9,373 nucleotides of DNA from Kiritimatiellia bacterium. GTDB lineage: Bacteria; Verrucomicrobiota; Kiritimatiellia; RFP12; UBA3636. Of the stretch, positions 1 through 6,182 are shown piece by piece. The DNA lies in assembly GCA_017450425.1 (NCBI GenBank), contig JAFSUV010000259.1:1-9373 (forward strand), written 5' to 3'. The stretch's first letter is position 1, and the number at the start of each line of letters is the position of its first letter. The translations under genes and the position numbers were made by a program. The notes under the pieces were generated by a model that was not told the DNA's origin, ran no database searches, and was given only the letters and a program-made list of their open reading frames with translations.

Positions 1-1009
1 CCCACGCCGCCTGCGACGACAGGTCGAAGTAGCGGCCGTCGTAGATCTGGTTGGCGAGGAAGCGCGAAAGATGCTCGAAAAGGTCTGTCGAGCGGCGGTC
101 GAGAACGGCTTGATAGACGTAGCGCAGCGAGCGCCCCAGGAGCTCCATCCCCGGCGCCTCGTAAACGCCGCGGCTCTTCGTGCCGATGATGCGGTTTTCA
201 AGCGCGTGAGAGAGACCGAGCCCGTTGCGGCCGCCGATTTCATTGGCCGCGACGATGAGCTCGAACGGCTTGAGTTTCCGGCCGTTCAGGGAAACGGGGC
301 AGCCCTTCTCGAACTTGATCGAAACGCTCTCGATCTTGTCCGGCGCCTTCATCGGCCAGCAGCCCATCGTCGTCTCGACGATGGTCATCGGGGTCTGCAT
401 GCTCTCCAAGTCCTCCGCTTCGTGCGAGAGACCCGCGATGTTGCAGTCCGTCGAATAGCGCTTCTTGCCGCCGGGGAAGGCGACGATTCCGTGCTTGGCC
501 AGATACTCGCACATCTGGGTGCGGCCTGGAAACTCCCTGAGGAGCGCCGCGTCGCGCCACGGGGCGTAAACCTCCATCTCCGGCGCGAACTGGTTCGTGT
601 AGCGCTCGAAGCGCATCTGGTCGTTGCCGCGGCCCGTCGCGCCGTGCACCAGCGTGTCGATGCCGTGCTTCTTCATCGCCTTGACGATTTCGCGCGTCGT
701 CACGGCGCGGCCGATGCCGGTGGAGTTCCAGTAGCCGCCGTCGTAAGTCGCCTCGGCCTTGATGGCGGCGAAGCACGCCTCGGCCATCGGCTTGCGGACA
801 TCGACGATGACCGTCTTCACGCCGCAAGGCTCCATCTTCTTCTGGACGCCGCGGATGTCCTTTTCGTCCGGCTGCCCCAAGTCGGCGGTGAAGCACAGGA
901 CATCCGCCCCCGCTTCGCGAAGCCTTACCGCAATTGTTTTGGAATCGAGACCGCCGGAAACGCAAATGCCGATTTTCCGGCCTTTCATGTCTTTGACAGA
1001 GAGTGCCAT
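1..1009 (-). CDS. argG: Argininosuccinate synthase, 3' end cut by window edge
   Basis: ArgG joins citrulline and aspartate with ATP to give argininosuccinate, the penultimate step of arginine synthesis, in the cytosol. Translation from the ATG at 1009-1007 stays open for 336 codons to the window edge; I estimate that roughly 80-100 C-terminal residues lie outside. Near the N-terminus is the PP-loop nucleotide motif SGGLDS (residues 18-23), followed by LGQPDEKD. Further on are GATGRGNDQMRFE, YSTDCNIAGLSHEAEDLE, and the C-terminal signatures LNGRKL, ENRIIGTKSRGVYEAPGMELL and YDGRYFD. The block from YSTD onward resembles the longer E. coli-type ArgG, while the GRGNDQ segment looks more like the shorter type. 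The usual SGGLDT is SGGLDS here. A possible Shine-Dalgarno AAGGG lies about 10 bases before the ATG. The gene has its own promoter and appears to be transcribed separately from coaB upstream. Confidence 0.95.
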   Translation of the reverse strand, partial: MALSVKDMKGRKIGICVSGGLDSKTIAVRLREAGADVLCFTADLGQPDEKDIRGVQKKMEPCGVKTVIVDVRKPMAEACFAAIKAEATYDGGYWNSTGIGRAVTTREIVKAMKKHGIDTLVHGATGRGNDQMRFERYTNQFAPEMEVYAPWRDAALLREFPGRTQMCEYLAKHGIVAFPGGKKRYSTDCNIAGLSHEAEDLESMQTPMTIVETTMGCWPMKAPDKIESVSIKFEKGCPVSLNGRKLKPFELIVAANEIGGRNGLGLSHALENRIIGTKSRGVYEAPGMELLGRSLRYVYQAVLDRRSTDLFEHLSRFLANQIYDGRYFDLSSQAAW

Positions 1010-1060
1010 GGAGAGTGAACCCTTGAGTATTGAAGATCCCGCGTCGCGGAAACGCGCGGA

Positions 1061-1089
1061 AGTATAAACCACGCCCGGCCTGTTTTCAA
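1061..1089 (-). promoter_or_regulatory. Sigma70-type promoter of argG
   Basis: On the minus strand there is a -35 box TTGAAA (1089-1084), a 17-base spacer and a -10 box TATACT (1066-1061). The predicted start of transcription is near 1054, giving a leader of about 45 bases before the argG ATG. That is too short for a typical riboswitch. The spacer contains CGGGCGTGGT, and GCGTTT follows 5 bases after the -10 box (1055-1050). Both resemble the two other promoters in this window. No ARG-box palindrome was recognised. Confidence 0.75.
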
Positions 1090-1098
1090 CCGGATCGC

Positions 1099-1134
1099 AA
1101 AAACCGTTCCGGCGCGAGTTCTTCTCCATCGCGC
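1099..1134 (-). terminator. Weak candidate terminator after coaB
   Basis: In the 160-base coaB-argG gap, a 6-base-pair stem (GCGCGA at 1134-1129 with TCGCGC at 1117-1112, loop of 11) is followed 8 bases later by a run of five T on the minus strand (1103-1099). The stem is short and the T run is not adjacent to it, so this may be coincidental. It lies just before the argG -35 box, where a terminator would make sense. Confidence 0.22.
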
Positions 1135-1169
1135 GGAGGCACCCTTGGCGCCCATGCGGAATTGCGACC

Positions 1170-1808
1170 CTAGACGCCGGCCAGCGCCTCGACTTGCGCC
1201 ACTATTTTGCGCGCAAGCTCCGCCTTGGACATGAGCGGCAGGGTCTCCGTCGAGCCGTCAGGACGCACAAATGTGGCGATGTTCGTATCGACCTCGAATC
1301 CGGCCCCGGGCCGCGTCACGTCGTTTGCGACGATCAAATCGAGCTTTTTGCGGCGCAGTTTCGCGGCGGCGCCGGCCTCGGCGCGCTCCGTTTCGGCCGC
1401 AAACCCTACGAACACCCGCCGCCCCTTTCCGCGCGACAGCGCCGCGAGGATGTCGGGGTTCGGCTTGAGTGCGATCGCACCGGGCATCTCCCCCTTGTGG
1501 ATCTTGCGGCGGCATGCGCGAGCCGGGCGGAAATCGGCGACGGCGGCGGCCATCACCAGCGCGTCCGCCCCCTTTACCGCCTTGCGCAGCGCGGCGAGCA
1601 TGTCCCGCGCGGACACCACGGGGACGAAGGCCGCCAGCCCGCGCGGCGCCGGGATCGAAACGGGGCCGGAAACGAGAACCGTTTCATGCCCCGCCTCGAC
1701 TGCGGCCTGGGCGACGGCATAGCCCATCTTGCCGGACGACCGGTTGCTCAAAAACCGCACCGGATCGACAAACTCGCGCGTCGGGCCGGCGCTGACCACT
1801 ATCCGCAT
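1170..1808 (-). CDS. coaB: Stand-alone phosphopantothenate-cysteine ligase (CoaB)
   Basis: CoaB couples 4'-phosphopantothenate to L-cysteine using a nucleotide triphosphate, the second step from pantothenate to coenzyme A. The 212-residue protein is only the CoaB half of the usual bacterial CoaBC fusion. It begins at MRIVVSAGPTREFVDPVRF, the typical start of this domain. It carries SNRSSGKMG (21-29), AAVADFRP (88-95), a lysine-containing KIHK (102-105), KPNPDIL (115-121), VGFAAETE (134-141), LDLIVANDV (156-164), a GxGFEVDTN-like stretch and LPLMSKAELA near the end. There is no flavin-binding CoaC domain. The gap to the ilvE stop is 31 bases, so no hidden CoaC fits there. No clear Shine-Dalgarno precedes the ATG at 1808-1806. 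Probably cotranscribed with ilvE. CoaC must be encoded elsewhere if the pathway is complete. Confidence 0.93.
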   Translation of the reverse strand: MRIVVSAGPTREFVDPVRFLSNRSSGKMGYAVAQAAVEAGHETVLVSGPVSIPAPRGLAAFVPVVSARDMLAALRKAVKGADALVMAAAVADFRPARACRRKIHKGEMPGAIALKPNPDILAALSRGKGRRVFVGFAAETERAEAGAAAKLRRKKLDLIVANDVTRPGAGFEVDTNIATFVRPDGSTETLPLMSKAELARKIVAQVEALAGV

Positions 1809-1839
1809 GGCGTCTCAAGCCGGCGAATCAGCGCCGTTT

Positions 1840-2862
1840 TCAAACCGGGATTTCGCGGCACCAGCCGTGGGGATCGGGCTTTTCGCCGTACTGAATCCCC
1901 TGCACCTGCTCGAAAAGGTGCGTCACGACCGGACCGGCGTTTTCGCTGTCGCCGAGCGTGATCGCCTCGTCCCCGCGCACGATTTGCCAGACCGGGGTCA
2001 CGACCACGGCCGTGCCGCACGCCGCGATTTCGGCGAAATCCTTCAGTTCGTCGTACGGGACATGGCGCACCTCGACGCGCCGGCCTTCGTCTTCGCAGAT
2101 CTGCCGGAGCGTGAGATTCGTGACGGACGGCAGGACGGAGCGGGAATCGGTCGTGACATACGTGCCGTCCTTCTTGATGCCGAGGAAATTCGAAGTGGCG
2201 AATTCTTCGACGCAAGTATGGGTATTGGCATCGAGGTACAGCTCCACGGGGAAGCCCATTTTCTTGGCGGTTTCATGGGCGAAAATCGACGCCGCGTAGT
2301 TGCCGCCAACCTTGACATCGCCCATTCCGAGAGGAGCGGCGCGGTCGTAGTCGTCGAGAATCACGGCCCTGACCGGCTTTAGGCCGCCCTTGTAGTAGGC
2401 GCCGGCCGGCGTCGCCATCATGACAAACGTGTAGCTGTCCGCCGGGGCGACACCGATCTGGGCGCCGGTGCCGATAAGCAGCGGCCGGATGTAGAGCGAC
2501 CCGCCAGTCCCGTACGGCGGGATGTAGTCGGCGTTCGCCTTCACGACGCGATCGAGGGCGTCCAGGAAAATCTCGGTCGGCACCGGCGGCATGCACGTGC
2601 GCAGTGCGGTGCGCTGCATGCGCGCGGCGTTTTCCTCCGGCCGAAACGCCACGACGCGGCCGTCCTTCTGGCGAAACACCTTGAGGCCCTCGAAGCACTC
2701 CTGGCCGTAGTGAAGGCACGCGGCCGCGATGTGCATCTTCAGCCACGGCTCGGCGACCATCACGCCCTCGCCCCACTTGCCGTCGCGCCAGACATATTCG
2801 ACATGCCCGGCAGTATCGCGATATTTGAAACCCAAATTCTTCCAGTCAAGATCTACTGCCAT
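1840..2862 (-). CDS. ilvE: Branched-chain amino acid aminotransferase
   Basis: PLP-dependent fold-type IV transaminase that exchanges amino groups between glutamate and the 2-oxo acids of valine, leucine and isoleucine (last step of synthesis). The 340-residue protein shows HYGQECFEGLKVFR (51-64), YIRPLLIGTG (124-133), and GDVKVGGNYAAS (181-192), in which Lys184 is the expected Schiff-base lysine. It also has CVEEFATSNFLGI (217-229), SVLPSVT and ACGTAVVVTPV (281-291). Length and motif order match the larger, eukaryote-like or Firmicute-like IlvE group. The start at 2862-2860 (MAVDLDWKNLGF) is chosen because it lies about 52 bases downstream of a strong promoter; the open frame continues through that promoter but without family similarity. 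A purine-rich GCGGGAAAA upstream could serve as a weak ribosome site. coaB follows 31 bases later. The valine precursor 2-oxoisovalerate also feeds pantothenate, which gives a loose metabolic link to coaB. Confidence 0.95.
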   Translation of the reverse strand: MAVDLDWKNLGFKYRDTAGHVEYVWRDGKWGEGVMVAEPWLKMHIAAACLHYGQECFEGLKVFRQKDGRVVAFRPEENAARMQRTALRTCMPPVPTEIFLDALDRVVKANADYIPPYGTGGSLYIRPLLIGTGAQIGVAPADSYTFVMMATPAGAYYKGGLKPVRAVILDDYDRAAPLGMGDVKVGGNYAASIFAHETAKKMGFPVELYLDANTHTCVEEFATSNFLGIKKDGTYVTTDSRSVLPSVTNLTLRQICEDEGRRVEVRHVPYDELKDFAEIAACGTAVVVTPVWQIVRGDEAITLGDSENAGPVVTHLFEQVQGIQYGEKPDPHGWCREIPV

Positions 2863-2920
2863 TTTGTTTTCCCGCTTTCGCTTTGAACTTTCGCGGCCGG
2901 TTGGCCGCGCAAACGCCGCC

Positions 2921-2949
2921 ATTATCCACCAACGCCCGCTTGTTGGCAA
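2921..2949 (-). promoter_or_regulatory. Sigma70-type promoter of ilvE-coaB
   Basis: Minus-strand -35 TTGCCA (2949-2944), 17-base spacer, -10 GATAAT (2926-2921). The predicted start is near 2914, with a leader of about 52 bases. A T-rich tract (TTTTTTC on this strand, 2956-2950) lies directly upstream of the -35 box and could act as an UP element. GCGTTT follows 4 bases after the -10 box. The spacer and -10 flank nearly copy the divergent promoter at 3059-3087. Confidence 0.78.
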
Positions 2950-3058
2950 GAAAAAACATTTGCGTGGTTGTGCCGCCCGTTTTCGCAGGCTCGGCCGCGC
3001 ACGGCGGAAACGCCCGCCACGGAGAACGCGGGTGGACAAACGCGAAGATTTCGGGCAC

Positions 3059-3087
3059 TTGACCGGAAGCGGGCGATGGTGGATAAT
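3059..3087 (+). promoter_or_regulatory. Sigma70-type promoter of the prolyl isomerase-ispF-cysS unit
   Basis: -35 TTGACC (3059-3064), 17-base spacer, -10 GATAAT (3082-3087) with a TG two bases before it. Predicted start near 3094 and a leader of about 56 bases. GCGTTT follows 5 bases after the -10 box. This is the only evident promoter for the three-gene plus-strand unit. Confidence 0.8.
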
Positions 3088-3149
3088 GGGGGGCGTTTTA
3101 CGCGCCGCCGCGTCGGCGGGGCGAACGCATAAACTCCAAGGTATCACCC

Positions 3150-4292
3150 ATGACACGTCAGTCGATTTGTCTTCTCTCGGCCTTCGCGGCCTTGTCGCTC
3201 TGCTCTTGCGACTGCAAGTCCGAGTCGTCTCCCGCCACGGAAGAGGCGCAGGCGCCCGAAGCCGGCGTCGAGACCCCGGCCACGGTTGCCGACAAGGTGG
3301 CCGTGAAGATCAACGGCCAGGATGCGATCATGCGGTCGGAAATCGACGAGCTTGTCGAGCAGTTCGTGGCAAGCAACGGCGCCAGGATTCCACCGGATCA
3401 GATCGCGCGCGTGAAGCGCAACATCGTGCGCGACATGGCCAAGAACCTCGCCATCCAGTTTTTGCTCAAGGCCGAGGCCGACAAGGCTGGCGTCGTCGTG
3501 ACCGACGAGGACCGCACCGCCGCTTTCGCCAGGTTCGGGTTTGCCGACAGGGCTGCGGCCGTGGAAGCCTTCGGCATGCCGGAGGAGAAATTCGACGCGA
3601 TGTTCGACACCAATCTCGCCATCGAAAAGCTGCTCTCGTCCCAGACGAACGGCATCGCCGCGCCGACCGAAGACGAGATCCGCGCCCGGTTCGACAAGAT
3701 CGTGGCCGAAAATCCCGCAGCGGTCGAAAAGCCCGAAAGCGTGACGGCGTCGCACATCCTCGTCAAGGTGGATTCCAAGGCTTCGGACGAGGAAAAGGCC
3801 GCCGCAAAGGAGAAAATCGAGGCGATCCGCGCCCGCGCGCTGGCCGGCGAAGACTTCGCGAAGCTCGCGCAGGAAAACTCCGACTGCCCGTCGAAGGCCA
3901 ACGGCGGCAGCTTGGGTTCGTTCGGCCGCGGCCAGATGGTGAAGCCGTTCGAGGACGCCGCCTTTTCTCAGGAAATCGGCACCGTCGGCGAAGTCGTCGA
4001 GACGCAGTTCGGCTACCACATAATCCGCGTCGCGGAGCGCACGGAGGCCGGGAAGATCGGATTCGACGAAGTCAAGGACGAGCTTGGGTTCGGCATGCTT
4101 CGCGAAAGGGAACGCGATGCCGTGGCGGCGTTCATCGACAAGGTGAACGAAGGCGCGGTCATCGAGTACGTGGGTCTGCCGACCGGAGAAATCCAGGTCG
4201 AGTCCGACGTCGTTGAAATCCCCGCCGACTCCTCCGGCGCAGAGCCGGCCGCCGAAGAGCAGCCCCGGGAACTGCCGGAATGGGCGCGCTAG
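3150..4292 (+). CDS. Parvulin-type peptidyl-prolyl isomerase, exported (SurA/PrsA-like)
   Basis: Likely a periplasmic or membrane-anchored folding chaperone with cis-trans prolyl isomerase activity. The 380-residue protein starts with a short export signal (MTRQSICLLSAFAALSLCSC) containing Cys18, Cys20 and Cys22. LCSC (17-20) is an imperfect lipobox that would make Cys20 the lipidated residue, with Asp21 at +2. A low-complexity linker (24-46) follows, then a helical SurA/PrsA-type N-domain (about 47-195). The parvulin domain (about 198-296) is recognised by TASHILVKVD, LAQENSDCPSKANGGSLGSF, MVKPFEDAAFS and FGYHIIRV. The acidic tail (345-380) is low complexity. AAGG at 3138-3141 is placed 8 bases before the ATG. 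First gene of a unit with ispF (22-base gap) and cysS; the link to those functions is probably only cotranscription. Whether it is SurA-like or PrsA-like cannot be settled by eye. Confidence 0.9.
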   Translation: MTRQSICLLSAFAALSLCSCDCKSESSPATEEAQAPEAGVETPATVADKVAVKINGQDAIMRSEIDELVEQFVASNGARIPPDQIARVKRNIVRDMAKNLAIQFLLKAEADKAGVVVTDEDRTAAFARFGFADRAAAVEAFGMPEEKFDAMFDTNLAIEKLLSSQTNGIAAPTEDEIRARFDKIVAENPAAVEKPESVTASHILVKVDSKASDEEKAAAKEKIEAIRARALAGEDFAKLAQENSDCPSKANGGSLGSFGRGQMVKPFEDAAFSQEIGTVGEVVETQFGYHIIRVAERTEAGKIGFDEVKDELGFGMLRERERDAVAAFIDKVNEGAVIEYVGLPTGEIQVESDVVEIPADSSGAEPAAEEQPRELPEWAR

Positions 4293-4314
4293 CGGTGCGC
4301 CCCGCGCGCTGACG

Positions 4315-4791
4315 ATGCGTATCGGCACAGGGTTCGACATCCACCGCCTCGCGGCAGGACGCCCGCTCGTCCTCTGCGGGGCGCGGTTCGATTCGGACAA
4401 GGGTCTGCTCGGCCACTCCGACGGCGACGCGCCGCTCCACGCGCTCTGCGACGCGCTTCTCGGCGCCGCCGCGCTCGGCGACATCGGGCGGCTTTTCCCC
4501 GCCGACGATCCGCAGTGGGAAGGGGCGGACAGCACGGCGCTGCTTCGCATCGTCCGCGACAAAGTCGCCGGCGCGGGTTTCCGGGTCGCCAACGTCGATA
4601 TCACGGTAATCGCCGAGAAGCCGAAGGTTTCGCCGCGCGCGGCCGAGATGCGGCGAAACGTGGCGTCCGCGCTCGGCATGGACGAAGGAAGCGTTTCCGT
4701 AAAGGCAAAAACAATGGAAGGACTGGGCGAAATCGGCAGAGGCGAAGCGATCGCCGCGCAGGCCGTCGCCCTTTTGGAATCATGCAACTGA
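4315..4791 (+). CDS. ispF: 2-C-methyl-D-erythritol 2,4-cyclodiphosphate synthase
   Basis: IspF cyclises CDP-methylerythritol 2-phosphate to methylerythritol cyclodiphosphate in the non-mevalonate isoprenoid pathway; the family is a homotrimer with a divalent metal in each active site. The 158-residue protein has the family's normal length and starts at MRIGTGFDIHRL, where Asp8 and His10 are metal ligands. GHSDGDAPLHALCDALLGA (33-51) supplies the third ligand His42 and the flexible catalytic loop. Next come LGDIGRLFP (54-62), DITVIAEKPK (95-104) and KAKTMEGLGEIGRGEAIAAQAV (130-151), the CDP-contacting C-terminal signature. The ATG at 4315 fits the family start exactly; the upstream in-frame extension overlaps the previous gene and is not conserved-looking. 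No Shine-Dalgarno is seen, so translation may depend on the gene before it. The last 10 bases overlap cysS. IspD is not adjacent. Confidence 0.97.
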   Translation: MRIGTGFDIHRLAAGRPLVLCGARFDSDKGLLGHSDGDAPLHALCDALLGAAALGDIGRLFPADDPQWEGADSTALLRIVRDKVAGAGFRVANVDITVIAEKPKVSPRAAEMRRNVASALGMDEGSVSVKAKTMEGLGEIGRGEAIAAQAVALLESCN

Positions 4792-6182
4792 AGTTCTACA
4801 ACTCGCTGACGCGCCGCGTCGAGCCTTTCGAGCCGATCGAGTCCGGCAAGGCCGGGCTCTACACTTGCGGCCCCACCGTTTACAATTTCGCCCACATCGG
4901 CAACTTCAGGGCCTACGCCTTCGAAGACATCCTGCACCGGACGCTCGAATACGCGGGGCTTAAGCTCGTCCATGTGATGAACCTCACGGACGTGGACGAC
5001 AAGACGATCCGCGATTCACGCGCCTGCGGCGCGGAGCTGCGCCAGTACACGCAACGCTTCAAGGACGCCTTTTTCGAGGATCTCGCGACGCTTTCGATAA
5101 AGCCCGCCACCGTCTATCCGGCCGCGACCGACCACATCCCGGAGATGATCGCCCTCATCGAGCGGCTGTTCGCCGCCGGAGTGGCGTACAAGGCACCGGA
5201 CGGGTGCGTCTATTTCTCGGTGTCGAAATTTCCCGAATACGGAAAACTGGCGCACCTCGACCGATCCGGGATGCGCTCCGGGGTGCGGATCTCCAACGAC
5301 GAATATGCCAAGGACGACGTCGGCGATTTCGCGCTTTGGAAGGCCTGGGACGAAAACGACGGCGCGGTGAAATGGGATTCGCCGTGGGGGCCGGGGCGCC
5401 CCGGATGGCACATCGAATGCTCCGCCATGAGCATGAAGTACCTCGGCGAGAGTTTCGACCTGCACACCGGCGGCATAGACAACCTTTTCCCGCACCACGA
5501 AAATGAAATCGCCCAGGCGGAGGCCGCCACCGGCAAGCGCTTCGTCAGCACCTGGATGCACTGCGCCCACCTGCGGGTGAACGGCGAGAAGATGTCGAAG
5601 AGTCTCGGCAATTTCTACACGCTCCGCGACTTGACGGCAATGGGATGGTCCGGGCGCGAAATCCGGTATGTCTTGATAGCGGCCCACTACCGCCAGCCGC
5701 TCAATTTCGCTTTCGACGCCTTGTCCGCCGCGCGCACCGCGCTTTCGAGGATCGACGAGTTCACCGCACGGATGAAGGAAATCGGCGGCGGCTTTGCAGC
5801 GCCCGAGTGCGCCCCCGATTGGGTGAAGCGCCATGTCGATGCCTTCGACGCGGCGCTTTGCGACGATTTGAACACCCCGCTCGCGCTCGCCGCCGTCTTT
5901 TCGCTTGTAAACGACGGCAACCGCCTCGCCGAAGGCGGCGAAATGGCGGCCTCCGGCGCCGCAGCGGCCCTGGCCGCCATTTCGCGGATGGATGCCGTGC
6001 TCGGCGTGCTGGAAAAGCCGGCGGCGGCGATTCCGCCGGAGGTCCTCGCCTTGCTGGACGAGCGCACGAAGGCCCGCGCCGCAAAGGATTGGGCCGCTTC
6101 GGACCGGCTGAGGGACGAAATCGCCGCCCTCGGATGGGTCGTCAAGGACACCCGCGACGGGCCGCGCCTCACGGCGCGCTAG
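4782..6182 (+). CDS. cysS: Cysteinyl-tRNA synthetase
   Basis: Class I aminoacyl-tRNA synthetase that charges tRNA-Cys. The 466-residue protein has the expected length and all hallmarks. The first block is LYTCGPTVYNFAHIGNFRAY, in which Cys29 is a zinc ligand and HIGN (38-41) is the HIGH signature. Next are NLTDVDDKTI (67-76), WHIECSAM (Cys213, zinc), LHTGGIDNLFPHHENEIAQ (228-246, with His238 as the likely zinc ligand) and EKMSKSLGN (269-277), the KMSKS loop. The C-terminal helical anticodon-binding part ends with the usual WAASDRLRDEIAALGWVVKDT. The ATG at 4782 lies inside the ispF end (10-base overlap), with a weak GGA three bases before it, pointing to translational coupling. The TAG stop (6180-6182) overlaps the stop of the converging iorB gene. 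No terminator hairpin was found between the two genes. Confidence 0.97.
   Translation: MQLKFYNSLTRRVEPFEPIESGKAGLYTCGPTVYNFAHIGNFRAYAFEDILHRTLEYAGLKLVHVMNLTDVDDKTIRDSRACGAELRQYTQRFKDAFFEDLATLSIKPATVYPAATDHIPEMIALIERLFAAGVAYKAPDGCVYFSVSKFPEYGKLAHLDRSGMRSGVRISNDEYAKDDVGDFALWKAWDENDGAVKWDSPWGPGRPGWHIECSAMSMKYLGESFDLHTGGIDNLFPHHENEIAQAEAATGKRFVSTWMHCAHLRVNGEKMSKSLGNFYTLRDLTAMGWSGREIRYVLIAAHYRQPLNFAFDALSAARTALSRIDEFTARMKEIGGGFAAPECAPDWVKRHVDAFDAALCDDLNTPLALAAVFSLVNDGNRLAEGGEMAASGAAAALAAISRMDAVLGVLEKPAAAIPPEVLALLDERTKARAAKDWAASDRLRDEIAALGWVVKDTRDGPRLTAR

Larger units (their letters stand above)
2919..3089. repeat. Inverted repeat made of two divergent promoters
   Basis: The arms are 2949 to 2919 (minus) and 3059 to 3089 (plus). 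They match at 26 of 31 positions with no gap. The best block reads AAGCGGGCG, then one variable base (T or A), then TGGTGGATAATGG. The match covers the spacer as well as the -10 box, so it is more than two independent sigma70 sites would need. The 109 bases between the arms (2950-3058) hold no convincing gene. The whole 287-base gap 2863-3149 otherwise contains only the two short leaders. Confidence 0.8.

Noticed and set aside
71..1018. A 315-codon plus-strand frame opposite argG
   Set aside because: The minus strand encodes unmistakable ArgG motifs throughout; the plus frame is a shadow.
1010..1060. A riboswitch or attenuator leader before argG, and likewise before ilvE
   Set aside because: Predicted leaders are about 45-56 bases with no leader peptide rich in the relevant amino acid and no paired terminator/antiterminator stems.
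2863..3156. Extending ilvE upstream to an in-frame start near 3156
   Set aside because: The extension would cross both promoters and shows no family similarity; IlvE proteins start near the chosen ATG at 2862.
2729..4216. A 495-codon plus-strand frame starting inside ilvE and running across the isomerase gene
   Set aside because: Out of frame with the isomerase, crosses the divergent promoters, and reads as Arg-rich nonsense with no recognisable domain.
4515..4781. A longer cysS start inside ispF
   Set aside because: Arg-rich shadow of ispF; CysRS begins directly at MQLKFYNSLTRR.
3144..4973. A 609-codon open frame on the minus strand across the prolyl isomerase, ispF and cysS genes
   Set aside because: It lies antisense to three well-supported genes, has low-complexity Arg/Gly/Asp/His-rich sequence with no family motifs, and is the kind of shadow frame GC-rich codon use produces.
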